Shown in pieces: positions 8,272 through 17,011 of a stretch of DNA of 64,000 nt; positions within the stretch are counted from its first letter, which is position 1, and every line of letters starts with the position of its first letter. A program made the translations under genes and the position numbers. Location of the stretch: contig NZ_BDCO01000002.1 in NCBI RefSeq assembly GCF_001613545.1, positions 1 to 64,000 of the forward strand, read 5' to 3'. The stretch is from Terrimicrobium sacchariphilum (lineage in GTDB: Bacteria; Verrucomicrobiota; Verrucomicrobiia; Chthoniobacterales; Terrimicrobiaceae). The notes below the pieces were generated by a model. That model had not been told where the DNA came from and ran no database searches. It saw only the letters and a program-made list of their open reading frames with translations.

Positions 8272-9387
8272 ATGAGTTCTCCCAATTCTCAAACCGCCCG
8301 CGCGGCGGTATTGCTCGGCCCGCAATCAATCGAAGTGCGTGAATTTCCCATCCCGACCCTGCGCGAGGGGGAAATCCTCGTCGAGGTGGAAGGTTGCGGC
8401 ATCTGCGGCACGGACGTCCATGAGTATAAGCGCGACCCGTTCGGCCTTATCCCTGTGGTGCTCGGTCATGAAGGCACCGGCAAGATAGTCGCCCTCGGGG
8501 AAAATGTCGCTCCCGATACGACAGGCAAGACGCTATCCGTCGGCGATAGCATCGTCACCTCCGTGCTCGTGCCGGAGGACTGCCCGTTTACCAAGGATTT
8601 CCCCCATCGCTCCAATCTCAGTGATTCGCTCGGGGTATATGGCCTCTTTCCCGACAGCCCGGACTACCACCTGAACGGCTTCTTTGCCTCCCATCTCGTC
8701 GTGCGCGCCGGATCGACGGTGTTTCAGGTCAATGGCATGAGCTTGAAACAGCGTATCCTCATCGAGCCAATGGCCGTAACGGTACACGCCCTGGAACGAG
8801 CCAAAACCACTGGCCTTCTGAATTTTGCCAGTAATGTCGTCGTGCAAGGCTGTGGCCCGATCGGCCTCATGATGATCGCCACGCTTTATGCCTATGGCAT
8901 CTCCGACATCACCGCAGTCGATGCAGTGCCGCAGCGGCTGGAGTTCGCCAAAAAGATGGGCGCGGCCACCACGCTCAACGTCAAAGAGCTCGGCACGGAG
9001 GGAACACTGGCCGCCATTCGCGGGGCCACTAAAGGACGCGGAGCGGATTTCGCCTTTCAGTGTACCGGCGTGCCAGCGGCCGCCGCGCAAATTTGGAAAT
9101 TCGTCCGCCGGGGCGGCGGCCTCTGTGAGGTCGGATTCTTCATGGACAATGGGGAATGCTCGATCAACCCGCACGAGGACCTTTGTAAAAAGGAGATCAC
9201 CGCCGTGGGTTCCTGGGTTTATACGGCTCAGGAATATCCGATTGCCATCGCCATGATTCGCCACCTTGTGACGATAGGCATCCCGATCGAGGATCTTGTC
9301 ACCCATACGTTCCCGCTGGCCGAGATCAACCAGGCGATGCAGACCAATATCGCCTTGGAAGGTATTAAGATCGCGGTCGTGCCGTAA
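8272..9387 (+). CDS. Zinc-type alcohol/polyol dehydrogenase (MDR superfamily)
   Basis: This is a medium-chain dehydrogenase/reductase of 371 aa that probably oxidises an alcohol or sugar alcohol with NAD(P)+. The catalytic-zinc ligands are visible as C45 (GCGICGTDVHEY), H66-E67 (LGHEGTGKIVALG) and a glutamate in LIEPMAVTVHALE. The Rossmann motif VVQGCGPIGLM lies near residue 190. The usual four-cysteine structural-zinc lobe is absent from the 90-130 region, where a PEDCPF and FPDSPDYHLNGF stretch occurs instead. GGGGA lies just upstream of ATG. It is transcribed alone, with its own terminator, next to a beta-galactosidase gene, so a role in sugar metabolism is possible. The substrate cannot be assigned. 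Confidence 0.82.
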   Translation: MSSPNSQTARAAVLLGPQSIEVREFPIPTLREGEILVEVEGCGICGTDVHEYKRDPFGLIPVVLGHEGTGKIVALGENVAPDTTGKTLSVGDSIVTSVLVPEDCPFTKDFPHRSNLSDSLGVYGLFPDSPDYHLNGFFASHLVVRAGSTVFQVNGMSLKQRILIEPMAVTVHALERAKTTGLLNFASNVVVQGCGPIGLMMIATLYAYGISDITAVDAVPQRLEFAKKMGAATTLNVKELGTEGTLAAIRGATKGRGADFAFQCTGVPAAAAQIWKFVRRGGGLCEVGFFMDNGECSINPHEDLCKKEITAVGSWVYTAQEYPIAIAMIRHLVTIGIPIEDLVTHTFPLAEINQAMQTNIALEGIKIAVVP

Positions 9388-9419
9388 CCCCCGAAGGGCA
9401 CATTCACCCTCTCCCAGTC

Positions 9420-9455
9420 ATACCGGGCGGGTAAATCCGCCCGGTATTTTTTCTT
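9420..9455 (+). terminator. Intrinsic terminator after the dehydrogenase gene
   Basis: An 11-bp perfect stem (9420-9430 with 9437-9447, arms ATACCGGGCGG/CCGCCCGGTAT) with a six-base loop is followed by TTTTTCTTT. It lies 33 bp after the stop codon. This is a strong rho-independent terminator in the plus direction. Confidence 0.88.
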
Positions 9456-9507
9456 TGCCATTTGGTGGTATTATATCGATACGATCTAGGATCACTTCAT
9501 CCTTGGA

Positions 9508-11433
9508 ATGCGATATCGATCCCTCCTCTGCGCCGGCCTTGTTGCCATTTTGACGATTGGCCAGACCATCGCGGCCCAAGAGCCCGCTCATACCTTCCAA
9601 ATCGGCAAGGCATCCTTCCTTCTGGACGGTCAGCCCTTTGTGATCCGCTGTGGCGAACTTCATTTTGCGAGAATTCCGCGGGAATATTGGAAACAGCGTC
9701 TCCAGATGTGCAAAGCGATGGGGCTGAATGCGGTATGTCTTTACCTGTTCTGGAATTTCCACGAATGGGAGGAGGGAAAATATGACTGGAGCGGGGAGCG
9801 GGATGCGCTGGAGTTTTGCCGCCTCGCTCAACAGGAAGGCCTGTGGGTCATCCTGAGACCCGGTCCCTATTCATGCGCCGAGTGGGAAATGGGCGGACTC
9901 CCATGGTGGCTCCTGAAAGGTGATCGCAATGTCCTGCGCACCCGAGACCCGGAGTTCATGAAGCCCGCGCTGGCATGGATCAAGGAAGTCGGCAGGGTCT
10001 TCGCACCCGAGCAGATCACCCAGGGCGGCCCGATCCTCATGGTTCAGGTGGAGAACGAGTACGGTTACTATGGCGATGACGTGAAGTATCTGGACGCGCT
10101 AAAGTCCGCGTTTACCGCAGCTGGATTCGACATCCCGATGTTTGTCTGTAATCCGCCGAACCTCCTTTCCAAGCCGGTGCCAGAGGGTCTGCTCAAGGTG
10201 GCGAATTTCGGCAGCGATGCTCCCGGGGCATTCAAGACTCTTCGCCAGATTCAGCCGGACGCACCATTGATGTGCGGGGAATTCTATCCCGGCTGGTTCG
10301 ATGGCTGGGGCACCCCGCACCAGGAGGGCAACCTCAAGGGCTACCTCAAAAACCTGGAGTACATGCTGGAGAACAACATCTCTTTCAGCATCTACATGGC
10401 CCATGGCGGCACGAGCTTCGGACTCTGGGCCGGATCGGTCGGCCCGAAGCCGCAAAAAGCCGCGTTTTCGCCCGATACCACGAGCTACGACTACGATGCC
10501 CCGATCAGCGAGGCAGGCTGGGTGACTCCGAAGTTTCTCGCCACCCGCGAGTTGATCAAGAAACACAGCCCCGCGGAGCAACTCATACTCGAGCCTCCGC
10601 AGGCTGCACCTGTCGTCGCCTTTCCACAGATCACGCTCCGCGAACAAGCTCCTCTCTTTGAAAATCTGCCACAGCCCATCACGGACACCGAACCTCGAAC
10701 GATGGAGAAGTACGCCCAGGGCCGTGGAGTGATCCTTTATCGCACGACGCTTCCACCCGGCCCCGCCGGAACGCTGGAGGCCGCCTTTGCCCACGATCTC
10801 GCCTGGGTTTTTCTCGACGGGAAGCCGATGGGCGTCATGGACCGGCGAAGCCGAAAATTCTCCATCGATCTGCCGGAGCGCTCCAAGGCAGCCACGCTCG
10901 ACATCCTCGTCGAGGCCATGGGCCGCATCAACTTCAGCCCGCAACTCCATGACCGCAAAGGCTTGCAGGGGCCGGTCGTCGTAAAGAGCGGCGACCAAGT
11001 GACCCCCTTGCACGATTGGAGGGTTTTCCGTCTTGGTCTCGATGACAAGATGCTCGCCGACCTGCAGTGGAAGCCGACGACACAAAACGAAGGAGCGGCC
11101 TTTTGGAAAGGGGCTTTCACCGTGGACAAACCGGGCGACACCTTTCTGGACGTGTCGTCCTGGGGCAAGGGCGTGGTCTGGATCAACGGCCATTGTCTCG
11201 GCCGGTTCTGGAATATCGGTCCCCAACAGACTCTTTACCTGCCGGGACCATGGCTGAAAAAAGGGACGAACGAGATCGTCATCCTCGACCTCCTCGGCCC
11301 CGCCCAACCCGTGGTGCAAGGCGTGGAACGCCCCGTCCTGAACAAGCTACGCCCGGAAGCGGACTTCAGCCCTGCGGATTACTCAAAAATCCCGCCAACG
11401 CCAGTTCCTCCGCTCTCGATCCAACAACAGTAG
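9508..11433 (+). CDS. Secreted beta-galactosidase, glycoside hydrolase family 35
   Basis: The 641-aa exported glycosidase removes terminal non-reducing beta-galactose from glycans or plant polysaccharides. A signal peptide (about 1-26, ending TIAAQEP) precedes a GH35 TIM barrel. The typical GH35 opening (GELHFARIPREYWKQRL) is present. The acid/base is E184 in QVENEYGYYG and the nucleophile is E258 in CGEFYPGWFDGWG, matching the human GLB1 pattern. C-terminal beta-sandwich domains follow, ending with the galactose-binding-like GVVWINGHCLGRFWNIGPQ segment. It stands between a terminator and a convergent MFS gene with only 8 bp between stops. It fits a polysaccharide-degrading soil or gut bacterium. 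Confidence 0.93.
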   Translation: MRYRSLLCAGLVAILTIGQTIAAQEPAHTFQIGKASFLLDGQPFVIRCGELHFARIPREYWKQRLQMCKAMGLNAVCLYLFWNFHEWEEGKYDWSGERDALEFCRLAQQEGLWVILRPGPYSCAEWEMGGLPWWLLKGDRNVLRTRDPEFMKPALAWIKEVGRVFAPEQITQGGPILMVQVENEYGYYGDDVKYLDALKSAFTAAGFDIPMFVCNPPNLLSKPVPEGLLKVANFGSDAPGAFKTLRQIQPDAPLMCGEFYPGWFDGWGTPHQEGNLKGYLKNLEYMLENNISFSIYMAHGGTSFGLWAGSVGPKPQKAAFSPDTTSYDYDAPISEAGWVTPKFLATRELIKKHSPAEQLILEPPQAAPVVAFPQITLREQAPLFENLPQPITDTEPRTMEKYAQGRGVILYRTTLPPGPAGTLEAAFAHDLAWVFLDGKPMGVMDRRSRKFSIDLPERSKAATLDILVEAMGRINFSPQLHDRKGLQGPVVVKSGDQVTPLHDWRVFRLGLDDKMLADLQWKPTTQNEGAAFWKGAFTVDKPGDTFLDVSSWGKGVVWINGHCLGRFWNIGPQQTLYLPGPWLKKGTNEIVILDLLGPAQPVVQGVERPVLNKLRPEADFSPADYSKIPPTPVPPLSIQQQ

Positions 11434-11441
11434 CCGCTGCC

Positions 11442-12695
11442 TCACCGCACGCAGGCAGTGGGCTCCGGCGCGGAGGCAAACACCGACCGGCTTCCGCGGT
11501 TTTGCACGGCCCGGATTCCCAGCGTCGCGATCGCGATCCCAAAAACAATCACTCCGCAGAATGCCGCCGGGAGGCCGACGTGGGCCGCAACGAATCCCAC
11601 GACTGGAGGCCCCGCCAGAAAGCCGAAGTAGCCAGCCGTTGTCACGGTCGCAAGGCTCGTGCCCGGAGCCTGCCCCTCGATGCGCCCGGCTGCGCCAAAG
11701 ATCACCGGAACCATATTGGCCACGCCCAGGCCGACAAGGGCAAATCCCGCCAGGGCGAAGGGCCATGCCTGCCCAATCACGGCCAAGGCAATACCTCCGG
11801 CGGCAACCAGGCCACTGACACGCAGGATCGCGACATTGCCGATCCGAGCGGTCACCACGTCACCGAGAAAACGGCCTGACGCCATGCAGAGAGCAAAAAC
11901 CGCGAATCCCAACGGGGCGGTGGAGACAGGAAGCCGGCTCACTGTCTCGGTGTAAACAGCACTCCAATCGAGCATCACTCCCTCACTGAAAAGAGCGAGG
12001 AAAGCCAGACCGCCTAAAAGTCCTAGCTGTAACCGCGAGGATTTCGAAACATCACCCTGGGCCTTCTCATCCCTCCGCATCGGCGCTGGATCGGGAAGCA
12101 GACGCCCGAAAGTCCACACCCCCATTGCCAGCAGCACCACGCTCATCATCGTCATCAGCAGCGAGTGCGAAAACCCCTGATGCAGCAACATGCTCAGGGA
12201 GCAGGCTGCTACCAGTCCCCCGAGGCTCCAAAATGCCTGAAAGCTCGACATGATGGGCTTCTGCATCGCGTTCTCCACCACGATCGCCTGAGCATTGACT
12301 GATACGTCGAGCGCTCCCTTCCATACACCAAAGAAAAATGCCGATACGATGAGCATGCCATAGGAGGGAGCCCAGGCCAGGGCCAGCAGCGTGGCGCTAA
12401 AGACCAGCGCGGCGGGATGAGACAGCCGGTGGCTACCCCATCGACCAATGAGGCGCCCGGTCACCGGCATCGACACCATTGCTCCGCCCACGAGGGCAAA
12501 AAGCACCCAGCTCAGCCCTCCCTCGGTGAGGGAAAATGCCCGTTTGAATGCTGGGATCAGCGCAGCCCAAGTTCCAAAGGTCAGTCCATCTACCAGAAAG
12601 AGCACCGCTGCAGCCCGCCTCGCCTGCCGCAATCTCGCCTCCGATGTCCGATGGGGTCGTTGCAGCTGCGGATCACACTCGATATCCAAATGCAT
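11442..12695 (-). CDS. Major facilitator superfamily transporter (YbjJ/FucP-like)
   Basis: This is a 417-aa inner-membrane transporter with about 12 predicted helices. The N-terminal part (LFLVDGLTFGTWAALIPAFK, then GGAMVSMPVTGRLIGRWGSH) has the loop 2-3 G-x3-R-x-G-type signature of the superfamily. The sequence resembles the YbjJ and fucose-permease branch. A sugar is a plausible substrate next to the GH35 gene, but this is inference. It diverges from a LysR gene across 71 bp that contain a palindrome with LysR-box form. Control by that regulator is therefore likely. Confidence 0.85.
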   Translation of the reverse strand: MHLDIECDPQLQRPHRTSEARLRQARRAAAVLFLVDGLTFGTWAALIPAFKRAFSLTEGGLSWVLFALVGGAMVSMPVTGRLIGRWGSHRLSHPAALVFSATLLALAWAPSYGMLIVSAFFFGVWKGALDVSVNAQAIVVENAMQKPIMSSFQAFWSLGGLVAACSLSMLLHQGFSHSLLMTMMSVVLLAMGVWTFGRLLPDPAPMRRDEKAQGDVSKSSRLQLGLLGGLAFLALFSEGVMLDWSAVYTETVSRLPVSTAPLGFAVFALCMASGRFLGDVVTARIGNVAILRVSGLVAAGGIALAVIGQAWPFALAGFALVGLGVANMVPVIFGAAGRIEGQAPGTSLATVTTAGYFGFLAGPPVVGFVAAHVGLPAAFCGVIVFGIAIATLGIRAVQNRGSRSVFASAPEPTACVR

Positions 12696-12741
12696 GGCTC
12701 CATCATCGCCTGATCCAATTCGATGAATCCAATGGTGATTT

Positions 12742-12758
12742 CTTATCCTGGTGATAAG
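12742..12758. promoter_or_regulatory. LysR-type operator between the MFS and lysR-type genes
   Basis: CTTATC-N5-GATAAG is a perfect 6-bp inverted repeat containing T-N11-A (T12744, A12756), the LysR-box form. It lies 8 bp before the regulator ATG and 46 bp before the transporter start. Autoregulation and control of the divergent transporter is the usual arrangement. Confidence 0.65.
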
Positions 12759-12766
12759 TTTCTTGC

Positions 12767-13660
12767 ATGGAACTCCGGGAGATCCGCTCCTTTGTCATCC
12801 TGGCCGAGCAGCTTCATTTTGGAAATGCCGCCCGACTCCTGCATCTCACCCAACCAGCGCTCAGCCGGCAAATTCACAAGCTGGAGGAGGAGCTCGGTGG
12901 CGAATTGCTTACCAGAGGACGGCACGGTGCGCGTCTCACCGCCATGGGCTCTGCATTTCTGACGAAGGCGAGAGTCCTGCTGGCCGATGCCGATGATCTG
13001 GTCAGGTCCAGCCGTTTGATTGCCCAGGGCGGAGCCGGTCGGCTGCGCATCGGGTTCGGCTTTCACACCCTGGATCTCGTTTCTCGAGCGCTGGTCCGGC
13101 TGCGCAAAGTCCATCCTTTGGTGAGGGTAACTCTCAGGGACATGTCGACCTCGGAACAGATCGACGACCTGCTCGGGGACAAGATAGATATGGGATTCAT
13201 TCGATCATCAAAAGTTCCCGGGCTGGAGATGCAGCAACTCCTCACCGATCGACTCATTCTGGCTGTCGGAGAGAGCATGGTATTTCCTCGAGACTTCGAT
13301 TTGAGCCACCTCCGCGATCAGCCTTTCGTTTTCATTTCCCGGGAAAAGTCCCCCACGCTCCACCGGCACATCCTTGACTTGTGCAGTCGATACGGATTTC
13401 ACCCCCGCATTGTTCAGGAAGTACCCGAAATCACGACAGTGCTTGGCTTGGTCCGCGCGGGGCTTGGCGTTTCAATGATTCCCGCGTCCTTCGCGCAAAA
13501 CCACTACAATGGCGTCCGATTCCGCACGATTTCCGATTCCCGAGCCGTCTGGCCTGTGGTCGCCGTTTGGAAAAAACACGACCGCAGCCCGCTCATCGCG
13601 CGTTTTCTCGAGCTTTTGAAGATCGAAGCGCGATCAACGGACCCACGCGGGAGGCCTTAG
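12767..13660 (+). CDS. LysR-family transcriptional regulator
   Basis: The 297-aa regulator has the family winged helix-turn-helix at residues 1-60 (LREIRSFVILAEQLHFG, then AARLLHLTQPALSRQIHKLE). This is followed by the periplasmic-binding-protein-like co-inducer domain (about 90-290). The length is typical. The start is fixed by MELREIRSF, the usual LysR N terminus. No Shine-Dalgarno sequence is visible, and the operator-like palindrome is only 8 bp upstream. It most likely controls the divergent MFS transporter. The inducer is unknown. Confidence 0.92.
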   Translation: MELREIRSFVILAEQLHFGNAARLLHLTQPALSRQIHKLEEELGGELLTRGRHGARLTAMGSAFLTKARVLLADADDLVRSSRLIAQGGAGRLRIGFGFHTLDLVSRALVRLRKVHPLVRVTLRDMSTSEQIDDLLGDKIDMGFIRSSKVPGLEMQQLLTDRLILAVGESMVFPRDFDLSHLRDQPFVFISREKSPTLHRHILDLCSRYGFHPRIVQEVPEITTVLGLVRAGLGVSMIPASFAQNHYNGVRFRTISDSRAVWPVVAVWKKHDRSPLIARFLELLKIEARSTDPRGRP

Positions 13661-13703
13661 GCCTCCCTTGGACCCCACTCCATCACCTAGGGTGACGGAG
13701 TGG
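13649..13703. terminator. Two stem-loops between the convergent lysR-type and lipoprotein genes
   Basis: A perfect 8-bp stem GGGAGGCC-TTA-GGCCTCCC (13649-13667) overlaps the stop codon of the LysR gene. It is followed by a 13-bp stem with one mismatch (13675-13687 with 13691-13703) that spans the stop of the minus-strand lipoprotein gene. Neither has a good T tract. They may act as a bidirectional transcription end or as 3' end protectors. Confidence 0.5.
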
Positions 13704-13908
13704 TTACTGGAGTGGGATTAGGAGTGGTCGGAGGAAGCACCGGCGCTGGCGTCATGCCAGGCACCGTGCCCGTGGGCATGGTGGGATCGCTCATAATTAT
13801 CGGTGCCGGAGATGGCGACTCGCTCCCGGTGGGCGTAGGAGGGACTGGCGGCGGCCCGCAGGCTGTGAGCAGAGCCGCTGCCCCAATCATGGTAGCTAAC
13901 GTTTTCAT
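13687..13908 (-). CDS. Small proline-rich lipoprotein
   Basis: This 73-aa product has a clear lipoprotein signal peptide: MKTLATMIGAAALLTACG with the lipobox LTAC and Cys17 as the lipidated residue. The remainder is almost entirely Pro, Thr, Ser, Gly and Met (GPPPVPPTPTG near the start, TTPNPTPVTTPSP at the end). It is therefore a disordered tail on a membrane anchor. A GTG directly before the ATG is an alternative start. No family is recognised. The signal peptide and the strong compositional bias make it more than a chance frame. It may be a surface or periplasmic spacer. Confidence 0.65.
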   Translation of the reverse strand: MKTLATMIGAAALLTACGPPPVPPTPTGSESPSPAPIIMSDPTMPTGTVPGMTPAPVLPPTTPNPTPVTTPSP

Positions 13909-14003
13909 CACACGAAGGAATCGCTTTTGCCGGCTCTTCCGACCTCATGCGAATCCCCGGTCAAGGTGTCGGGCCATGAATTGAACACATAGCCATTTCT
14001 CAG

Positions 14004-14936
14004 TCAGCCCTTCGCCGTCCAGCCGTAGGGGGTGTAGCTCCAACGGATCGTGTTGTCGGCGATCTCCAGCAGGCCGAAGCCGAAGTCGGTCTGGAGGTTG
14101 GGACCTTTCCACCACCCGGCACAAATGGCCCCTCCCTGGATGAAGTGCCGTCCGGCCCAGTCAATATGCTCATCGCTGTGCAGGTGGCCCTGCAAGACGA
14201 CGGGCAGGCGGTGGTCGCGGAACAGGTCGAGGACTTCGTTGGCGTTCTCCACCACGAGGTTGTTTTTCAGCGCGGCCATCGGGCTTTCCTTGGCCTGGAG
14301 GAAGGTGGAGCGGAAGGGGATGTGCGTGAGCAGGATGATCGGCTGCTCCCTGGGGGTGCGCGCGAGGACATCGGCAATCCAAGCCTTTTGAACGGGAGAG
14401 ATGTAACCGCGATAAATCTGCGGACCGGGTATGACCTCGACGGAATCCAGGATCATCACGCGGTAGTCACCGACATCGACGGTCCGGTATGGCTCGACGA
14501 TGCCCAGGCGACGCATGGCGAGCTCGCGCGGGTTGGCCGCCGGATTCGGAGGGTCGGAGATTCCCGCCAGATCGTGATTGCCCAAGGCGTGCTCAACCGG
14601 GCGGCCGAGGGCCTTGAGAAATTCGTCATAAATATCGAAGAGCGGTTCGCAATCGCTCGCCGGAGCGCGCAGCCCGGTATTAATGACGTCGCCGCCGCAA
14701 AGAACGATGTCCGCCGGGATGGGTTTCATGGCCGCGGCCGCTTTCGCAAGAGCCTCGGGCGCAGCGAGATCCGGGCGGCTATGGACGTCTGTGTAGTAGA
14801 GGATGCGCAACGGCGGGAGCTTGTCGGGCACGGAAGCCGACCAGACGGGACGCAGCCCGGCGAGCGCAGCGACGCCCAACCCCTTGAGAAACTGTCTGCG
14901 GTGCATGCCGGGGAAGGGGTGAGACGGGAGATTCAT
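14004..14936 (-). CDS. Tat-exported calcineurin-like metallophosphoesterase
   Basis: The 310-aa enzyme carries a twin-arginine signal (HRRQFLKGLGVAALAG, residues 12-27), so it is probably folded with its metals before export. All metallophosphoesterase blocks are visible: D50-x-H52 (YYTDVHS), G81-G82-D83 (CGGDVINTG), GNHD (ALGNHDLAGI), the His in LLTHIPFRS, and GHLH in LQGHLHSDEH. These bind two metal ions and hydrolyse a phosphoester. The substrate (nucleotide, phosphodiester or phospholipid) cannot be told. It diverges from lpdA across about 100 bp. Confidence 0.9.
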   Translation of the reverse strand: MNLPSHPFPGMHRRQFLKGLGVAALAGLRPVWSASVPDKLPPLRILYYTDVHSRPDLAAPEALAKAAAAMKPIPADIVLCGGDVINTGLRAPASDCEPLFDIYDEFLKALGRPVEHALGNHDLAGISDPPNPAANPRELAMRRLGIVEPYRTVDVGDYRVMILDSVEVIPGPQIYRGYISPVQKAWIADVLARTPREQPIILLTHIPFRSTFLQAKESPMAALKNNLVVENANEVLDLFRDHRLPVVLQGHLHSDEHIDWAGRHFIQGGAICAGWWKGPNLQTDFGFGLLEIADNTIRWSYTPYGWTAKG

Positions 14937-15034
14937 AACCCGTGCAGCATCCTACGAAAACCGGGCGGATTCGGGCAAGGTTCTCCCCCAACGGGATTGC
15001 AATACCGACAGTTCTGCTATCTTCTCAACTTGTT

Positions 15035-16411
<1,377 letters not shown>

Positions 16412-16414
16412 CCA

Positions 16415-17011
16415 TTACAATCCCGGGAGCGATCCATCAACACGGTGGATCGCCTTCGGAACCCGGACGAGGCGGGCAGTCGCCAGTCTCTCCAGCAGCG
16501 GCAAACATTCGGTTTCCGCTATCAGCATGTCGCGATGCGAGGGGGATAAAAACCCCTCGCCGCAGGCATGATCGAGGAAGCTCACCAGGGGATCGTAAAA
16601 GCCCCCGACATTGAGCAGCGCCACCGGCTTGATCTGCAATCCCAGCTGCAGCCAGGTATAAGCCTCGATCACTTCCTCCAGCGTACCAATGCCTCCCGGC
16701 AGGGCGACAAAGGCATCCGCCAGCTCGGCCATACGGGCCTTGCGCTCGTGCATGGTATTGACGGGTATCAGCTCCGTCAGCCCGCGATGCCCGCGCTCTT
16801 CCGCTACCATGGCGTAGGGAATCACTCCGATCACCTTGCCGCCAGCCGCGAGAGCTGCATCGGCCAGCAGGCCCATGAGCCCAACTCCTCCGCCTCCGTA
16901 GACGATGGTGATACCGCGCTGAGCGCACAGGGTTCCCAGTTCCGTCGCAGCGGCGGCATAGGCATCGGAAATGCCAAAGCTCGACCCGCAGTAAACGCAA
17001 AGGCTGGTCAC
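16415..17011 (-). CDS. LOG-family protein (cytokinin riboside 5'-monophosphate phosphoribohydrolase type)
   Basis: The 198-aa protein belongs to the LOG/YvdD family, which hydrolyses nucleoside 5'-monophosphates to base and ribose 5-phosphate. The N-terminal CVYCGSSFG and IVYGGGGVGLMG segments and the catalytic signature PGGIGTLEE (with the conserved HERKARM upstream) are present. The length is typical. The start is a GTG inside GTGA, overlapping the ppk stop, so it is translated with ppk. Its stop is only 3 bp from the convergent lpdA stop. Bacterial members are often annotated as TIGR00730 Rossmann-fold proteins. The true substrate here is unknown. Confidence 0.9.
   Translation of the reverse strand: MTSLCVYCGSSFGISDAYAAAATELGTLCAQRGITIVYGGGGVGLMGLLADAALAAGGKVIGVIPYAMVAEERGHRGLTELIPVNTMHERKARMAELADAFVALPGGIGTLEEVIEAYTWLQLGLQIKPVALLNVGGFYDPLVSFLDHACGEGFLSPSHRDMLIAETECLPLLERLATARLVRVPKAIHRVDGSLPGL

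Noticed and set aside
14942-15034. 31-codon upstream extension of lpdA
   Set aside because: The residues do not match the family N terminus, which begins at MADYDLIVVGGG, and the stretch overlaps the divergent promoter area.
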